From Gordonia soli NBRC 108243 (GTDB lineage Bacteria; Actinomycetota; Actinomycetes; Mycobacteriales; Mycobacteriaceae): 64,000 nucleotides of DNA. Under the pieces are notes generated by a model that saw nothing but the letters and a program-made list of their open reading frames with translations, was not told the origin of the DNA and searched no databases. Shown one piece after another: positions 53,499 through 63,213 of the stretch; within the stretch, counting starts at the first letter, position 1, and each line of letters begins with the position of its first letter. A program made the translations under genes and the position numbers. Location: NCBI RefSeq assembly GCF_000334455.1, contig NZ_BANX01000018.1:1-64000 (forward strand), read 5' to 3'.

Positions 53499-53894
53499 TC
53501 AGAGGACGGCGGAGTTGCGCGCCTTCGGAAAGTGCTTCTGGCCGGCGACCCAGCCGGCCATCTTCCGGTAGTGGGTCGGGGACACGGTGGTCTCCGACGT
53601 GAGCTCGCGATCCCATTCGGCGACCTCGACGCCGTCGACGGTGTCGACCACGGCCTGGGCGACGGCGAGGTCGGCGACCACCTGATCGCCGAGGAGGCCA
53701 CCCTTCTCACCGACGAGAGTGATGCGGACCCCGGCGCCACCGATCGGCTGGAGGACGGCTTTGGCCGAACCCTCCCGCGAGACAAAAGAAGAGACCGCCG
53801 AGATGACCCGTCCGGGCACCGACGGACGGGGTGCGCTCGCGGCCTCCTCGGTGGTGGTGTCGGTGGTCGTCTCCGAGCCCGTGTCGTCGCTCAT
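53499..53894 (-). CDS. conserved actinobacterial protein of unknown function
   Basis: A 131-residue protein with an acidic Thr/Glu-rich N-terminus (about residues 1-25, unstructured) and a compact C-terminal domain with SREGSAKAVLQPIGGAGVRITLVGEKGGLLGDQVVADLAVAQAVVDTVDGVEVAEWDREL. No catalytic motif is seen. It may correspond to the hypothetical gene next to qor in mycobacteria (Rv1455 type), but the match is from location. The ATG at 53894 is the first methionine after which the sequence is protein-like. Confidence 0.7.
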   Translation of the reverse strand: MSDDTGSETTTDTTTEEAASAPRPSVPGRVISAVSSFVSREGSAKAVLQPIGGAGVRITLVGEKGGLLGDQVVADLAVAQAVVDTVDGVEVAEWDRELTSETTVSPTHYRKMAGWVAGQKHFPKARNSAVL

Positions 53895-53946
53895 GCGTCG
53901 AGCATACCGCCACCGGCACGGTCGGTTCCGAGCGCGGTGGGGCGTG

Positions 53947-53952
53947 TAGAAC
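53947..53952 (+). promoter_or_regulatory. -10 hexamer TAGAAC for leaderless qor mRNA
   Basis: TAGAAC is followed by 6 nt and the ATG at 53959, again consistent with the codon being the transcript start. Confidence 0.45.
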
Positions 53953-53958
53953 GGTCCC

Positions 53959-54933
53959 ATGCGTGCAATCCAGGTGACCCGACACGGCGGTCCCGAGGTT
54001 CTCACCTACGGATCGGTCGACGACCCGGTTCCCGCTCCCGGCGAGGTCGTGGTCCGGACCACCGCGATCGGCGTCAACTTCATCGACACCTATCTGCGCC
54101 GCGGGCTCTATCCGTCGACCCCGCCGTACATCCCGGGCACCGAGGGCGCGGGTGTGGTCACCGCCGTCGGTACCGAGGTCGATGATCTGGAGGTCGGCCG
54201 CCGCGTCGCCTGGACCGATGCCCCGGCGAGCTACGCGGAGTCGGTCGCGGTTCGCGCCGACCGCGCGGTGCCCGTCCCCGACGCAGTGCCCGACGAGGTG
54301 GCCGGATCGTCGTTGTTGCGCGGTTTGACCACCCACTACCTGCTCGACGGCAGCGCGCATCCCGAGGCAGGCGACACCATCCTGGTGCATGCCGGAGCCG
54401 GTGGTGTCGGACTGTTGCTCACCCGTCTGGCCTCTGCGCGAGGGGTTCGGGTCATCACGACCGTCTCCGACGACGCCAAGGAGGAGCTGTCGCGGGCCGC
54501 CGGTGCCGCCGAGGTGCTGCGGTACGGCGACGGTCTGGTCTCCGGGGTGCGTGACATCACGGGCGGACGCGGCGTCTCGGTCGTCTACGACGGCGTCGGC
54601 GCCGACACATTCGAGCACTCGCTCGCCGCCGCTGCGATCCGGGGCACGATCGTGCTGTTCGGGGCGGCCAGCGGACCGGTGCCGCCGTTCGACCTGCAGC
54701 GGCTCAACCAGGCCGGCTCACTGTCGGTGACCAGGCCCACCCTGGCGCACTTCATCGCCGACCCCGATGAGTTGGCATGGCGGGCCGGTGAGTTCTTCGC
54801 GGCCGTCACCGACGAGACGCTGGACGTCCATGTCGGGAATCGCTACGCGCTGGCCGATGCCGAGCAGGCGCATCGCGATCTGGAGGGCCGTGCGACGACC
54901 GGCAGTACGGTTCTGGTCCCCGGCCGACCGTGA
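53959..54933 (+). CDS. qor: NADPH:quinone oxidoreductase (zinc-free MDR family)
   Basis: A 324-residue medium-chain reductase. The GroES-like N-terminal domain has RHGGPEVLTYGSV, IGVNFIDTYLRRGLYP and GTEGAGVV, and the Rossmann domain has HAGAGGVGLLLTRLA. Zinc-ligand cysteines are absent, as in quinone oxidoreductases. It transfers a hydride from NADPH to quinones or enones. It corresponds to Rv1454c in position. Confidence 0.93.
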   Translation: MRAIQVTRHGGPEVLTYGSVDDPVPAPGEVVVRTTAIGVNFIDTYLRRGLYPSTPPYIPGTEGAGVVTAVGTEVDDLEVGRRVAWTDAPASYAESVAVRADRAVPVPDAVPDEVAGSSLLRGLTTHYLLDGSAHPEAGDTILVHAGAGGVGLLLTRLASARGVRVITTVSDDAKEELSRAAGAAEVLRYGDGLVSGVRDITGGRGVSVVYDGVGADTFEHSLAAAAIRGTIVLFGAASGPVPPFDLQRLNQAGSLSVTRPTLAHFIADPDELAWRAGEFFAAVTDETLDVHVGNRYALADAEQAHRDLEGRATTGSTVLVPGRP

Positions 54934-55043
54934 GCAGGCATCGAGCATGACGGGGCGTCGAGCGGAGCCAGGGATCGAGCGGGGTCCGGGGATGGGGCGG
55001 GGTGCGGCCGGCGCTCGTGATCTCCGCGAGCCCGCGTCTCGGA

Positions 55044-56147
55044 TCAGAAGTAGCTGGTCACCAGCGGCAAGTTGACCACCGCATCGATCGCGAGTCCGCA
55101 GAACAGGATCGCGAGGTATTCGTTGGACTGCAGGAACACCTTGAGTGGCGCAACCTCTGCGCCACGACGGGTCTCGCGGTAGAGCTTCTGCACTCGGCTG
55201 CCGAACCAGATACCCGCCGCGACCGCGAGGCCGGCGTAGATCCAGCTGGTGGCGGCGATCAGGACCAGCGATGCTGCGACGGTGGCCCACGTGTACCAGA
55301 CCATCTGTCGGGTGACCTGCTGCTCGGTCGCGATGACCGGCAGCATCGGCACGCCGGCAGCCTTGTAGTCCTCCTTGTATCGCATGGCGAGGGCCCACGT
55401 GTGCGGAGGTGTCCAGAAGAAGATCACCGCGAACAGCACGACCGGCTGCCAGCTCAGCGAACCCGTCACCGCGGCCCAACCGACCAATGTCGGCATGCAC
55501 CCGGCTGCGCCGCCCCAGACGACGTTCTGCCAGGTCCGGCGTTTGAGGATCATCGTGTAGACGCCGACGTAGAACGCAATCGTCGCGGTCACCAAGAGCG
55601 CACTGAGCAGGTTGGCGGCCGACCACAGGACGACGAACGAACCGACACCGAGCAGGATGCCGAACACAAGTGCGTTGCGGGGTGCGACGGCGCGGCGGGC
55701 CAGCGGCCTACGCGCGGTGCGCTTCATCTTCTGATCGATGTCGGCGTCGGCCACCATGTTCAGTGTGTTGGCCGATGCCGCACCGAGCCATCCGCCCAAC
55801 AGTGTGAACGCGATGAGCGCGAGATCGACGTGACCGCGGTCGGCCTGCAGCATCACCGGGATGGTGGCCACCAGCAGCAGCTCGATGACGCGCGGCTTGG
55901 TGAGTGCGATGTACGCCAGGACGGTCGCCCGCACCCGCCGCCAGCCGGTCTCCGGGGTCGTCTCCTCGACGACGTCCACGGTCGGTTCCGGGTGTGCGGT
56001 GGCGGAATCGACGTCGGCCGCATCGGCGGTCGCCGGGACGTCCGCGGATTCGGCGACCCGACCCGAGTCCGACGTCCGAGGGGAGGTCGACCGGGTGCCG
56101 CGTGATGCTGCGGACCACTCTCCGGTCACTCGCTCCCCAATCCTCAC
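55044..56147 (-). CDS. ctaB: protoheme IX farnesyltransferase CtaB
   Basis: A UbiA-family prenyltransferase of about 367 residues that makes heme O from protoheme IX and farnesyl diphosphate, the step before CtaA. The two Mg-PPi motifs are [18 protein letters not shown] and [11 protein letters not shown]. Eight or nine membrane segments are visible. The N-terminal 75 residues are a low-complexity region without homology to the fold, and the start is uncertain: the GTG at 56147 has AGGGAG 5 nt upstream, but further in-frame codons exist up to 56246. Confidence 0.9.
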   Translation of the reverse strand: MRIGERVTGEWSAASRGTRSTSPRTSDSGRVAESADVPATADAADVDSATAHPEPTVDVVEETTPETGWRRVRATVLAYIALTKPRVIELLLVATIPVMLQADRGHVDLALIAFTLLGGWLGAASANTLNMVADADIDQKMKRTARRPLARRAVAPRNALVFGILLGVGSFVVLWSAANLLSALLVTATIAFYVGVYTMILKRRTWQNVVWGGAAGCMPTLVGWAAVTGSLSWQPVVLFAVIFFWTPPHTWALAMRYKEDYKAAGVPMLPVIATEQQVTRQMVWYTWATVAASLVLIAATSWIYAGLAVAAGIWFGSRVQKLYRETRRGAEVAPLKVFLQSNEYLAILFCGLAIDAVVNLPLVTSYF

Positions 56148-56517
56148 GGCCACTCCCTCTGCCGGCGCCCGGTCCGCCCCGGTGTCGGGTGTGGACGACG
56201 TTCGGATGCCGTCGTGAACGGGTACGCCTCGGCTACTACAGAGCATGGTAGACCGTGCGATCCGCTAACAGAGAATCGAGGTGGAGGCCTGCGGGAGCGA
56301 CATCCGCGCCACCTCCGACATCCGCGCGACGCCCACCCGACACGCGCTGCTCATCGGAGTCGACGCCTACCGACCGGTCCACGCGCCGGAGAGGTCGGCG
56401 CACGACTAGGCTGGGTTGCGAACAGGCCGAACCGTCCGCTGCAGACTGCCCCCGGACCATCCCGGATCGCTGTCGCGAACGGTTCACCACCGACGAAGTA
56501 CAGGAGACAGTACGACC
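56148..56517. promoter_or_regulatory. divergent ctaB/tkt control region
   Basis: The 370-bp region between ctaB and tkt has no convincing gene. TAGGCT at 56407-56412 could be the tkt -10, giving a leader of about 99 nt, with AGGAG at 56502-56506 as ribosome binding site. The GC-rich open frames crossing the region lack protein-like character. A ctaB promoter near TACCAT on the minus strand (about 56245) is only a guess. Confidence 0.4.
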
Positions 56518-58614
56518 GTGGCTGAGACCGACGAGATCCGCGCACTTACCCGGCCGAATCACCCCGGCGACTGGTCCGACCTCGACACCCGCTCCGTCGA
56601 CACCGTGCGTGTCCTGGCCGCCGACGCGGTGCAGAAATGCGGCAGCGGGCACCCTGGCACCGCGATGAGCCTGGCTCCGCTGGCCTACACCCTGTTCCAG
56701 CGCATCCTCCGGCACGATCCCGCCGACCCCACCTGGGTCGGCCGCGACCGGTTCGTGCTGTCCTGCGGGCACTCCAGCCTCACGCTCTACATCCAGCTCT
56801 ACCTCGGCGGTTTCGGTCTGGAGCTCGAGGATCTCGAGGCCCTGCGCACCTACAAGTCGAAGACCCCGGGCCACCCGGAGTTCCGCCACACCCGCGGTGT
56901 GGAGATCACCACCGGCCCACTCGGCCAGGGTCTGGCCTCCGCGGTCGGCATGGCGATGGCGTCGCGGCGTGAGCGCGGTCTGTTCGATCCCGAGCCAGCT
57001 TGGGGCGCAAGCCCGTTCGACCACTACATCTACGTCGTCGCATCCGACGGCGACATCGAGGAGGGAGTCACCTCCGAGGCGTCGTCGCTGGCCGGGACCC
57101 AGCAGCTGGGCAACCTGATCCTGTTCTACGACGACAACAAGATCTCGATCGAGGACGACACCACGATCGCCCTCACCGAGGACACCGCGAAGCGGTACGA
57201 GGCCTACGGTTGGCACGTACAGGTCGTCGAGGGCGGCGAGGACGTGGTGGCCATCGAGGCCGCCGTCGAGGAGGCCAAGAAGGTCACCGACCGTCCGTCG
57301 ATCATCGTGCTGCGCACCATCATCGGATACCCGGCACCGACCAAGATGAACACCGGCGCCGCCCACGGTGCCGCGCTCGGTGACGACGAGGTCGCCGGTA
57401 TCAAGAAGGCACTCGACTTCGACCCGTCGAAGAACTTCGACGTGAGCGACGAGGTCATCGCCCACACCCGAGCGTTGGTCGACCGTGGTCGCGAGGCACA
57501 CCACGCCTGGCAGCAGGACTTCGACGCATGGGTCGCCCGTGAGCCGGAGCGCAAGGAGCTCTTCGACCGCGTGACCCGCGACGAACTGCCCGCCGGATGG
57601 TCGGACGTGCTCCCGTCCTGGGAGGCAGGCGGCTCAGTCGCCACGCGCTCCGCATCCGGTGACGTCCTCAGCGCCGTCGGCCCGGTGCTCCCCGAGCTGT
57701 GGGGCGGTTCCGCCGACCTCGCGGGCAGCAACAACACCACCATGAAGGGCGCCGACTCGTTCGGTCCGGTGTCGATCAAGACCGACACCTGGAACGCCGA
57801 ACCCTACGGGCGCACACTGCATTTCGGTGTTCGTGAGCACGCGATGGGCGCCATCTTGTCGGGCATCGTGCTGCACGGCCCGACCCGCGCCTACGGCGGC
57901 ACCTTCCTGCAGTTCAGCGATTACATGCGGCCCGCGGTACGACTCGCGTCGCTGATGGACATCGATCCCATCTACGTCTGGACCCACGACTCGATCGGTC
58001 TCGGCGAGGACGGCCCGACCCACCAGCCGGTCGAGCACCTGGCCGCCCTGCGAGCGATCCCGAACCTCAGCGTGGTCCGACCCGCCGATGCCAACGAGAC
58101 CGCCTACGCATGGAAGACCATCCTCGAGCGCTCCAGCAGCAGCGGCCCGGTCGGTCTGGCACTGACCCGACAGAAGGTCGCCGTCCTGGAGAACACCTCG
58201 GCCGAGGGTGTGGAGAAGGGCGGCTACGTCCTCGTCGAGTCCTCCACCTCGCTACCGGAGGTGATCCTGATCGCCACCGGGTCCGAGGTCGAGATCGCGG
58301 TCGCCGCCCGCGAGGCGCTCGAGGCGCAGGGTGTGGGCACGCGGGTCGTGTCGATGCCGTGCCTCGAGTGGTTCGAGAGTCAGGACCAGAACTACCGCGA
58401 CCAGGTGCTCCCCCCGACCGTTCGGGCCCGGGTGTCCATCGAGGCCGGGATCGCACTGTCGTGGCACAAGATCGTCGGTGGCTTCGGTGAGAGCGTCTCG
58501 CTGGAGCACTACGGCGAGTCCGCCGACTACCAGACCCTCTACCGGGAGTTCGGCATCACGCCCGAGGCCGCCGTCGCCGCCGCCCAACGCTCGATCGCCA
58601 ACGTGAAGGGATAG
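56518..58614 (+). CDS. tkt: transketolase
   Basis: A 698-residue TPP enzyme of the non-oxidative pentose phosphate pathway. The N-terminal [22 protein letters not shown] and [19 protein letters not shown] then [12 protein letters not shown] make the TPP pocket. The central domain has [12 protein letters not shown] and [29 protein letters not shown], and the C-terminal domain closes the fold. The start is the GTG at 56518 preceded by AGGAG. It is the first of five co-oriented genes ending with pgl. Confidence 0.97.
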   Translation: MAETDEIRALTRPNHPGDWSDLDTRSVDTVRVLAADAVQKCGSGHPGTAMSLAPLAYTLFQRILRHDPADPTWVGRDRFVLSCGHSSLTLYIQLYLGGFGLELEDLEALRTYKSKTPGHPEFRHTRGVEITTGPLGQGLASAVGMAMASRRERGLFDPEPAWGASPFDHYIYVVASDGDIEEGVTSEASSLAGTQQLGNLILFYDDNKISIEDDTTIALTEDTAKRYEAYGWHVQVVEGGEDVVAIEAAVEEAKKVTDRPSIIVLRTIIGYPAPTKMNTGAAHGAALGDDEVAGIKKALDFDPSKNFDVSDEVIAHTRALVDRGREAHHAWQQDFDAWVAREPERKELFDRVTRDELPAGWSDVLPSWEAGGSVATRSASGDVLSAVGPVLPELWGGSADLAGSNNTTMKGADSFGPVSIKTDTWNAEPYGRTLHFGVREHAMGAILSGIVLHGPTRAYGGTFLQFSDYMRPAVRLASLMDIDPIYVWTHDSIGLGEDGPTHQPVEHLAALRAIPNLSVVRPADANETAYAWKTILERSSSSGPVGLALTRQKVAVLENTSAEGVEKGGYVLVESSTSLPEVILIATGSEVEIAVAAREALEAQGVGTRVVSMPCLEWFESQDQNYRDQVLPPTVRARVSIEAGIALSWHKIVGGFGESVSLEHYGESADYQTLYREFGITPEAAVAAAQRSIANVKG

Positions 58615-58616
58615 AG

Positions 58617-59735
58617 ATGACCCAGAACCCGAATCTGGCAGCACTGTCGGAAGCCGGCGTGTCGGTCTGGCTCGACGACCTGTCGAGGGATCGCATCCGC
58701 TCCGGCAACCTCCAGGAGCTCATCGACACCAAGTCGATCGTCGGCGTCACGACCAACCCGTCGATCTTCCAGGCCGCCCTCTCCAAGGGGAACGCCTACG
58801 ACGACCAGGTCCGTGAGCTCGCCGCCCGCGGCGCCGACGTCGACGCGACCGTCCGCACCGTCACCACCGACGATGTCCGCGAGGCCTGCGATGTCCTCGC
58901 TCCGCAGTTCGAGGCGTCCAACGGTGTCGACGGCCGCGTCTCGATCGAGGTCGATCCGCGGCTGGCGCACGATGCCGACAAGACCGCCGCACAGGCCATC
59001 GAACTGTGGAAGATCGTCGACCGGCCGAACCTCTTCATCAAGATCCCGGCCACCGAGAAGGGTCTGCCGGCCATCACCCGGACCCTCGCCGAGGGGATCA
59101 GCGTCAACGTCACGCTGATCTTCTCCGTCGACCGCTACAAGGCGGTCATCGACGCATATCTGGCCGGTCTGGAGCAGGCGAAGAAGGCCGGCCACGATCT
59201 GTCGACGATCCACTCGGTCGCGTCGTTCTTCGTATCCCGGGTGGACACCGAGATCGACAAGCGACTCGATGCCATCGGCACCCCCGAGGCCACTGCGCTC
59301 AAGGGCAAGGCCGCGCTGGCCAACGCACGCCTGGCCTACGTCGCCTACCAGCAGTACTTCGAGGTCGAGTCCCGCTTCCAGGGACTCGTCGGCGAGGGCG
59401 GACTCCCTCAGCGTCCGCTGTGGGCGTCGACCGGTGTCAAGAACCCGGACTACCCCGACACCCTCTACGTATCCGACCTGGTGGCACCGAACACGGTGAA
59501 CACGGTGCCGGAGAAGACCCTGGACGCGTTCGCCGACCACGGCGAGGTCAACGCGGACTCGATCATCGGGACCGGCCCTGCATCGGAGGCCGTGTTCGCG
59601 GACCTGGCGAAGGTCGGCATCGACGTCGACGACGTCTATCAGGTCCTCGAGGTCGAGGGTGTGGACAAGTTCGAGCAGGCCTGGAACGAGCTGCTCAGCG
59701 CGACGGCCGAACAGCTCGACGCCGCAAAGGGCTGA
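58617..59735 (+). CDS. tal: transaldolase
   Basis: A 372-residue transaldolase of the long actinobacterial type. The early motif is [25 protein letters not shown] follows, and the Schiff-base Lys is in [12 protein letters not shown]. The later [17 protein letters not shown] and [24 protein letters not shown] motifs also match. It starts 2 nt after the tkt stop. It exchanges three-carbon units between sedoheptulose 7-P and glyceraldehyde 3-P. Confidence 0.97.
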   Translation: MTQNPNLAALSEAGVSVWLDDLSRDRIRSGNLQELIDTKSIVGVTTNPSIFQAALSKGNAYDDQVRELAARGADVDATVRTVTTDDVREACDVLAPQFEASNGVDGRVSIEVDPRLAHDADKTAAQAIELWKIVDRPNLFIKIPATEKGLPAITRTLAEGISVNVTLIFSVDRYKAVIDAYLAGLEQAKKAGHDLSTIHSVASFFVSRVDTEIDKRLDAIGTPEATALKGKAALANARLAYVAYQQYFEVESRFQGLVGEGGLPQRPLWASTGVKNPDYPDTLYVSDLVAPNTVNTVPEKTLDAFADHGEVNADSIIGTGPASEAVFADLAKVGIDVDDVYQVLEVEGVDKFEQAWNELLSATAEQLDAAKG

Positions 59736-59738
59736 GCC

Positions 59739-61283
59739 GTGGCCGAGCGCGCCGGTGAGGCGTCCTGGGCTAATCCACTCCGCGACAGCCGCGACAAGCG
59801 GCTGCCGCGGATCGCCGGGCCCAGCAGTCTGGTGATCTTCGGCGTGACCGGCGATCTTGCGCGCCGCAAGCTGATGCCTGCGGTCTACGACCTCGCCAAC
59901 CGCGGTCTGCTCCCGCCGAGTTTCGCCCTGGTCGGCTTCGCCCGGCGCGACTGGGACACCGAGGATTTCGGCAAGATCGTGCACGATGCGGTGCGCGAGC
60001 ACTCGCGGACCGAGTTCCGCGAGGACGTGTGGGAGCGCCTGGCCGAGGGGTTCCGGTTCGTACAGGGCTCCTTCGACGATCCGGAGGCGTTCACCGCGCT
60101 CGCGCAGACACTGGGCGACCTGGACCGTCAGCGCGGCACCGACGGCAATCACGCCTTCTACCTGTCGATCCCACCCGGTGCGTTCCCGGTGGTGTGTCAA
60201 CAGCTGAAGGACTCGGGTTTGGCCGATCCGACCGGCGGCAGCTGGCGACGCGTGGTCATCGAGAAGCCCTTCGGCCACGATCTGCAGAGCGCCCAGGAGC
60301 TCAACGCGGTCGTGAACAGCGTCTTCCCCGAGGAATCGGTGTTCCGGATCGACCACTACCTGGGCAAGGAGACGGTCCAGAACATCCTGGCACTGCGCTT
60401 CGCCAACCAGCTGTTCGATCCGCTGTGGAGTTCCCACTATGTCGACCATGTCCAGATCACCATGGCCGAGGACATCGGGTTGGGCGGGCGCGCAGGCTAT
60501 TACGACGGCATCGGCGCTGCCCGGGACGTCATCCAGAATCACCTGCTGCAACTGCTGGCCCTCATCGCGATGGAGGAGCCGGTCTCCTTCGAGCCGAGTC
60601 AGCTGCAGGCCGAGAAGATCAAGGTCCTGTCGGCGACCCGCAACATCCTGCCGTTGGCCGAGAACACCGCTCGCGGTCAGTACGGGCCGGGGTGGCAGGG
60701 CGGCATCAAGGTCCCGGGCCTGCTCGACGAAGAGGGGTTCGCAAAGGATTCGTCCACCGAGACCTTCGCCGCGATCGCCGTCGAGGTCGACACCCGACGG
60801 TGGGCCGGGGTGCCGTTCTATCTGCGTACCGGAAAGCGCCTGGGACGCAGGGTCACCGAGATCGCAATCGTGTTCAAGCGCGCCCCGCACCTCCCCTTCG
60901 ATCAGACGATGACCGAGGAGTTGGGCCAGAACGCACTCGTCATCCGGGTCCAGCCGGACGAAGGAGTCACGCTGCGATTCGGCTCCAAGGTGCCCGGCCC
61001 CGGCATGGAGGTCCGCGACGTCAACATGGACTTCAGTTACGGGCAGGCGTTCACCGTCGCCTCACCGGAGGCCTACGAGCGCCTGATCCTCGACGTGCTG
61101 CTGGGTGAACCGTCGTTGTTCCCCGTCAACGCTGAGGTCGAATTGTGTTGGCGCATCCTCGATCCGGTCCTCGAGGCATGGTCCGAGGCCGGGCATCCGG
61201 ACACCTACGAGTCGGGGACCTGGGGACCCGCGTCGGCCGACGAGATGCTGGAACGGGTCGGTCGAGTGTGGCGCCGACCATGA
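59739..61283 (+). CDS. zwf: glucose-6-phosphate 1-dehydrogenase
   Basis: A 514-residue enzyme of the oxidative pentose phosphate pathway producing NADPH. The dinucleotide site is FGVTGDLARRKL, EKPFGHDLQSAQELN follows, and the substrate motif RIDHYLGKETVQN holds the catalytic His. It starts on a GTG 3 nt after tal. Its activity is likely tuned by OpcA, encoded two frames later, as in corynebacteria and mycobacteria. Confidence 0.97.
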   Translation: MAERAGEASWANPLRDSRDKRLPRIAGPSSLVIFGVTGDLARRKLMPAVYDLANRGLLPPSFALVGFARRDWDTEDFGKIVHDAVREHSRTEFREDVWERLAEGFRFVQGSFDDPEAFTALAQTLGDLDRQRGTDGNHAFYLSIPPGAFPVVCQQLKDSGLADPTGGSWRRVVIEKPFGHDLQSAQELNAVVNSVFPEESVFRIDHYLGKETVQNILALRFANQLFDPLWSSHYVDHVQITMAEDIGLGGRAGYYDGIGAARDVIQNHLLQLLALIAMEEPVSFEPSQLQAEKIKVLSATRNILPLAENTARGQYGPGWQGGIKVPGLLDEEGFAKDSSTETFAAIAVEVDTRRWAGVPFYLRTGKRLGRRVTEIAIVFKRAPHLPFDQTMTEELGQNALVIRVQPDEGVTLRFGSKVPGPGMEVRDVNMDFSYGQAFTVASPEAYERLILDVLLGEPSLFPVNAEVELCWRILDPVLEAWSEAGHPDTYESGTWGPASADEMLERVGRVWRRP

Positions 61284-61396
61284 GCGATCTCCTGGACGCC
61301 GCAGTGCAGGGCACCTGGACAGCGGTTCCCGTTCGACCGACGGCGACCGCACCCACACCTCACCTCGTCATCTCGATCACCGGGAGGTTTCGATGA
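61280..61396 (+). CDS. overlapping 38-codon ORF between zwf and opcA
   Basis: The ATG at 61280 overlaps the zwf stop (ATGA) and the TGA at 61394-61396 overlaps the opcA ATG (ATGA), filling the 109-nt gap between the two genes exactly. The 38-residue product begins MSDLLDAAVQGTW and ends in ITGRFR. It has no recognisable domain. It could be a small protein or a coupling ORF that brings ribosomes to opcA, although opcA has its own GGGAGG. It is not proven to be translated. Confidence 0.4.
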   Translation: MSDLLDAAVQGTWTAVPVRPTATAPTPHLVISITGRFR

Positions 61397-62313
61397 TCAA
61401 GGATCTGCCCGACACCTCGACCGTCGCCGTCAGCAAAGAGCTCGTGAAGATGCGGGAGTCAGGCGGCGCGGTCACGCTCGGCCGAGTGCTCACCCTCGTG
61501 GTCAAGACCGACCTCGGCGAGCCGACCGAAGGTGCGATCGAGGCCGCCAATGCCGCGAGCCGCGAGCATCCCTGCCGCGTCATCGTCGTCGCCAGTGGTG
61601 AACGGACCGTCGAGTCGAGGCTCGACGCCCAGATCCGTGTGGGTGGCGACGCCGGCGCCTCGGAGGTGGTGGTGCTCAACCTCTACGGCGAGCTCGCCGA
61701 CCACGGCCACTCGGTGGTCATCCCGTTCCTGCTGCCCGACACCCCGGTCGTCACGTGGTGGCCGGGCCATGCCCCGGCGGTCCCCGCCCAGGATTCGCTC
61801 GGCCAGTTGGGACATCGCCGGATCACCGACGCCTCCCACGACGGCGACGCCGCTGCTGCCCTGGCCTCGCGCCGCGCGGGGTACGCCCCCGGCGACTCCG
61901 ACATCGCCTGGTCGCAGATCACCCCGTGGCGAGCGCTCCTGGCATCGGCCTTCGACCGGCCGCCGCACACCACCGTCGACAGCGTGAAGGTGACCGGCCC
62001 GGCCGAGTCGCCGAGTGTCGACCTGCTCGCGGGGTGGCTGCGATCCGCACTCGGGGCACCGACACTGCGGGCCCGCGGGAGCTTCGAGGTGCGCATCGAA
62101 CGATCCGACGGCGTCCTGATCCTCGCCGTCGACCAGAACAACAATGCCGTGCTCAGCAGCCCGAATCGGCCCGACGGACGCATCGCCATGATGGTCCGCG
62201 GGATCAGCGACTGTCTCGCCGAAGAACTGCGTCGGCTCGACCCCGACGAGATCTACGAACTCGCACTGCACGGCCTCACCGAACTCGACTTCGTCACCGA
62301 GGGAGCTGCCTGA
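61393..62313 (+). CDS. opcA: glucose-6-phosphate dehydrogenase assembly/allosteric protein OpcA
   Basis: A 306-residue protein that assembles or activates the Zwf tetramer in response to redox state. Family segments are LPDTSTVAVSKELVKMRESGGAVTLGRVLTLV, NAASREHPCRVIVV, DAQIRVGGDAGASEVVVLNLYG and LPDTPVVTWWPGHAP. The ATG at 61393 matches the family start (M. tuberculosis OpcA begins similarly) with GGGAGG 5 nt upstream. Its stop shares a base with the pgl start (TGATG). Confidence 0.95.
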   Translation: MIKDLPDTSTVAVSKELVKMRESGGAVTLGRVLTLVVKTDLGEPTEGAIEAANAASREHPCRVIVVASGERTVESRLDAQIRVGGDAGASEVVVLNLYGELADHGHSVVIPFLLPDTPVVTWWPGHAPAVPAQDSLGQLGHRRITDASHDGDAAAALASRRAGYAPGDSDIAWSQITPWRALLASAFDRPPHTTVDSVKVTGPAESPSVDLLAGWLRSALGAPTLRARGSFEVRIERSDGVLILAVDQNNNAVLSSPNRPDGRIAMMVRGISDCLAEELRRLDPDEIYELALHGLTELDFVTEGAA

Positions 62314-63056
62314 TGTCACAGCCGATCGAGACACTGGTGTTCGAGAACTCCGCCGAACTCGTCGACACCGCCGCGCGCCGGTTCGTCGACGTGATCACCC
62401 GTGCCCAGTCCGAGCGCGGGATCGCGTCCGTGGCACTCACCGGTGGCAGCAACGGCATCGCGTTGCTTCGTCGGCTCGCCGAGAACAGCGGCACCATCGA
62501 CTGGTCCCGTGTCGAGATCTACTGGGGCGACGACCGTTTCGTCGCATCCGACGATCCGGAACGGAACTCGGGACAGGCTCGTGAAGCGTTGCTCGACCAC
62601 GTTCCGGTCGACCCCGACCGCATCCACCCGATGGCCGCTCTCGACGGCCCGCTCGGCGACGACATCGCCGCCGCCGCCGCGGAGTACGCGGCCGTCCTGG
62701 CATCCACCGACGACTCCCCCTCCCCAGCATTCGACATCCACCTCCTCGGCATGGGCGGCGAGGGGCACATCAACTCGCTCTTCCCGCACACCGCGGCCAC
62801 TGCCGAGGAGACCAAGACGGTACTCGCCGTGGAGGATTCGCCCAAGCCACCGCCGCGACGACTCACGCTGACCCTCCGGGCGGTCAACCGATCCCGCGCG
62901 GTGTGGTTCCTGGTGGCCGGCGCCGACAAGGCCGCGGCCGTCGCGGCGGCCCACTCCGGAGCCGCGGCCGCCGACTGGCCCGCGGCAGGCGCGCACGGCA
63001 CGACCGAGACCGTCTGGTTCCTCGATCACGCCGCGGCGGGGCACCTACCCACGTAG
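62313..63056 (+). CDS. pgl: 6-phosphogluconolactonase
   Basis: A 247-residue enzyme that hydrolyses 6-phosphogluconolactone. Motifs are SVALTGGSNGIALLRRL near the start, VEIYWGDDRFV, and GMGGEGHINSLFPH with the catalytic His. It ends the tkt-tal-zwf-opcA-pgl operon. The same order occurs as Rv1449c-Rv1445c in M. tuberculosis, transcribed in one direction. Confidence 0.96.
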   Translation: MSQPIETLVFENSAELVDTAARRFVDVITRAQSERGIASVALTGGSNGIALLRRLAENSGTIDWSRVEIYWGDDRFVASDDPERNSGQAREALLDHVPVDPDRIHPMAALDGPLGDDIAAAAAEYAAVLASTDDSPSPAFDIHLLGMGGEGHINSLFPHTAATAEETKTVLAVEDSPKPPPRRLTLTLRAVNRSRAVWFLVAGADKAAAVAAAHSGAAAADWPAAGAHGTTETVWFLDHAAAGHLPT

Positions 63057-63065
63057 TTCCACACC

Positions 63066-63212
63066 CGTCGACCGTGCGCTCCAGATCGTCGACCGTGCGC
63101 CTGAAATCACCGACCGTGCGCGTCGACACGGCTATGCGCACGATCGACGGATCCGAGCACACGGTCGACGCGGCACGGTGCACGATCGACGCGACCGAGC
63201 GCACGATCGACG
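63066..63212. repeat. 7 x 21-nt palindromic repeat array between pgl and ppc
   Basis: Seven 21-nt units fill 63066-63212 without gaps: 63066-63086, 63087-63107, 63108-63128, 63129-63149, 63150-63170, 63171-63191 and 63192-63212. The first three carry CGACCGTGCGC forward; the last four carry the inverse (GCGCACGATCGACG and variants). The two halves can fold into a long imperfect hairpin. The array sits exactly between the stops of two convergent genes, ending 2 nt before the ppc stop, so it may act as a bidirectional terminator. Confidence 0.85.
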
Positions 63213-63213
63213 A

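Noticed and set aside
63066-63212. CRISPR array
   Set aside because: Units are contiguous with no unique spacers, change orientation midway and have no cas genes nearby.
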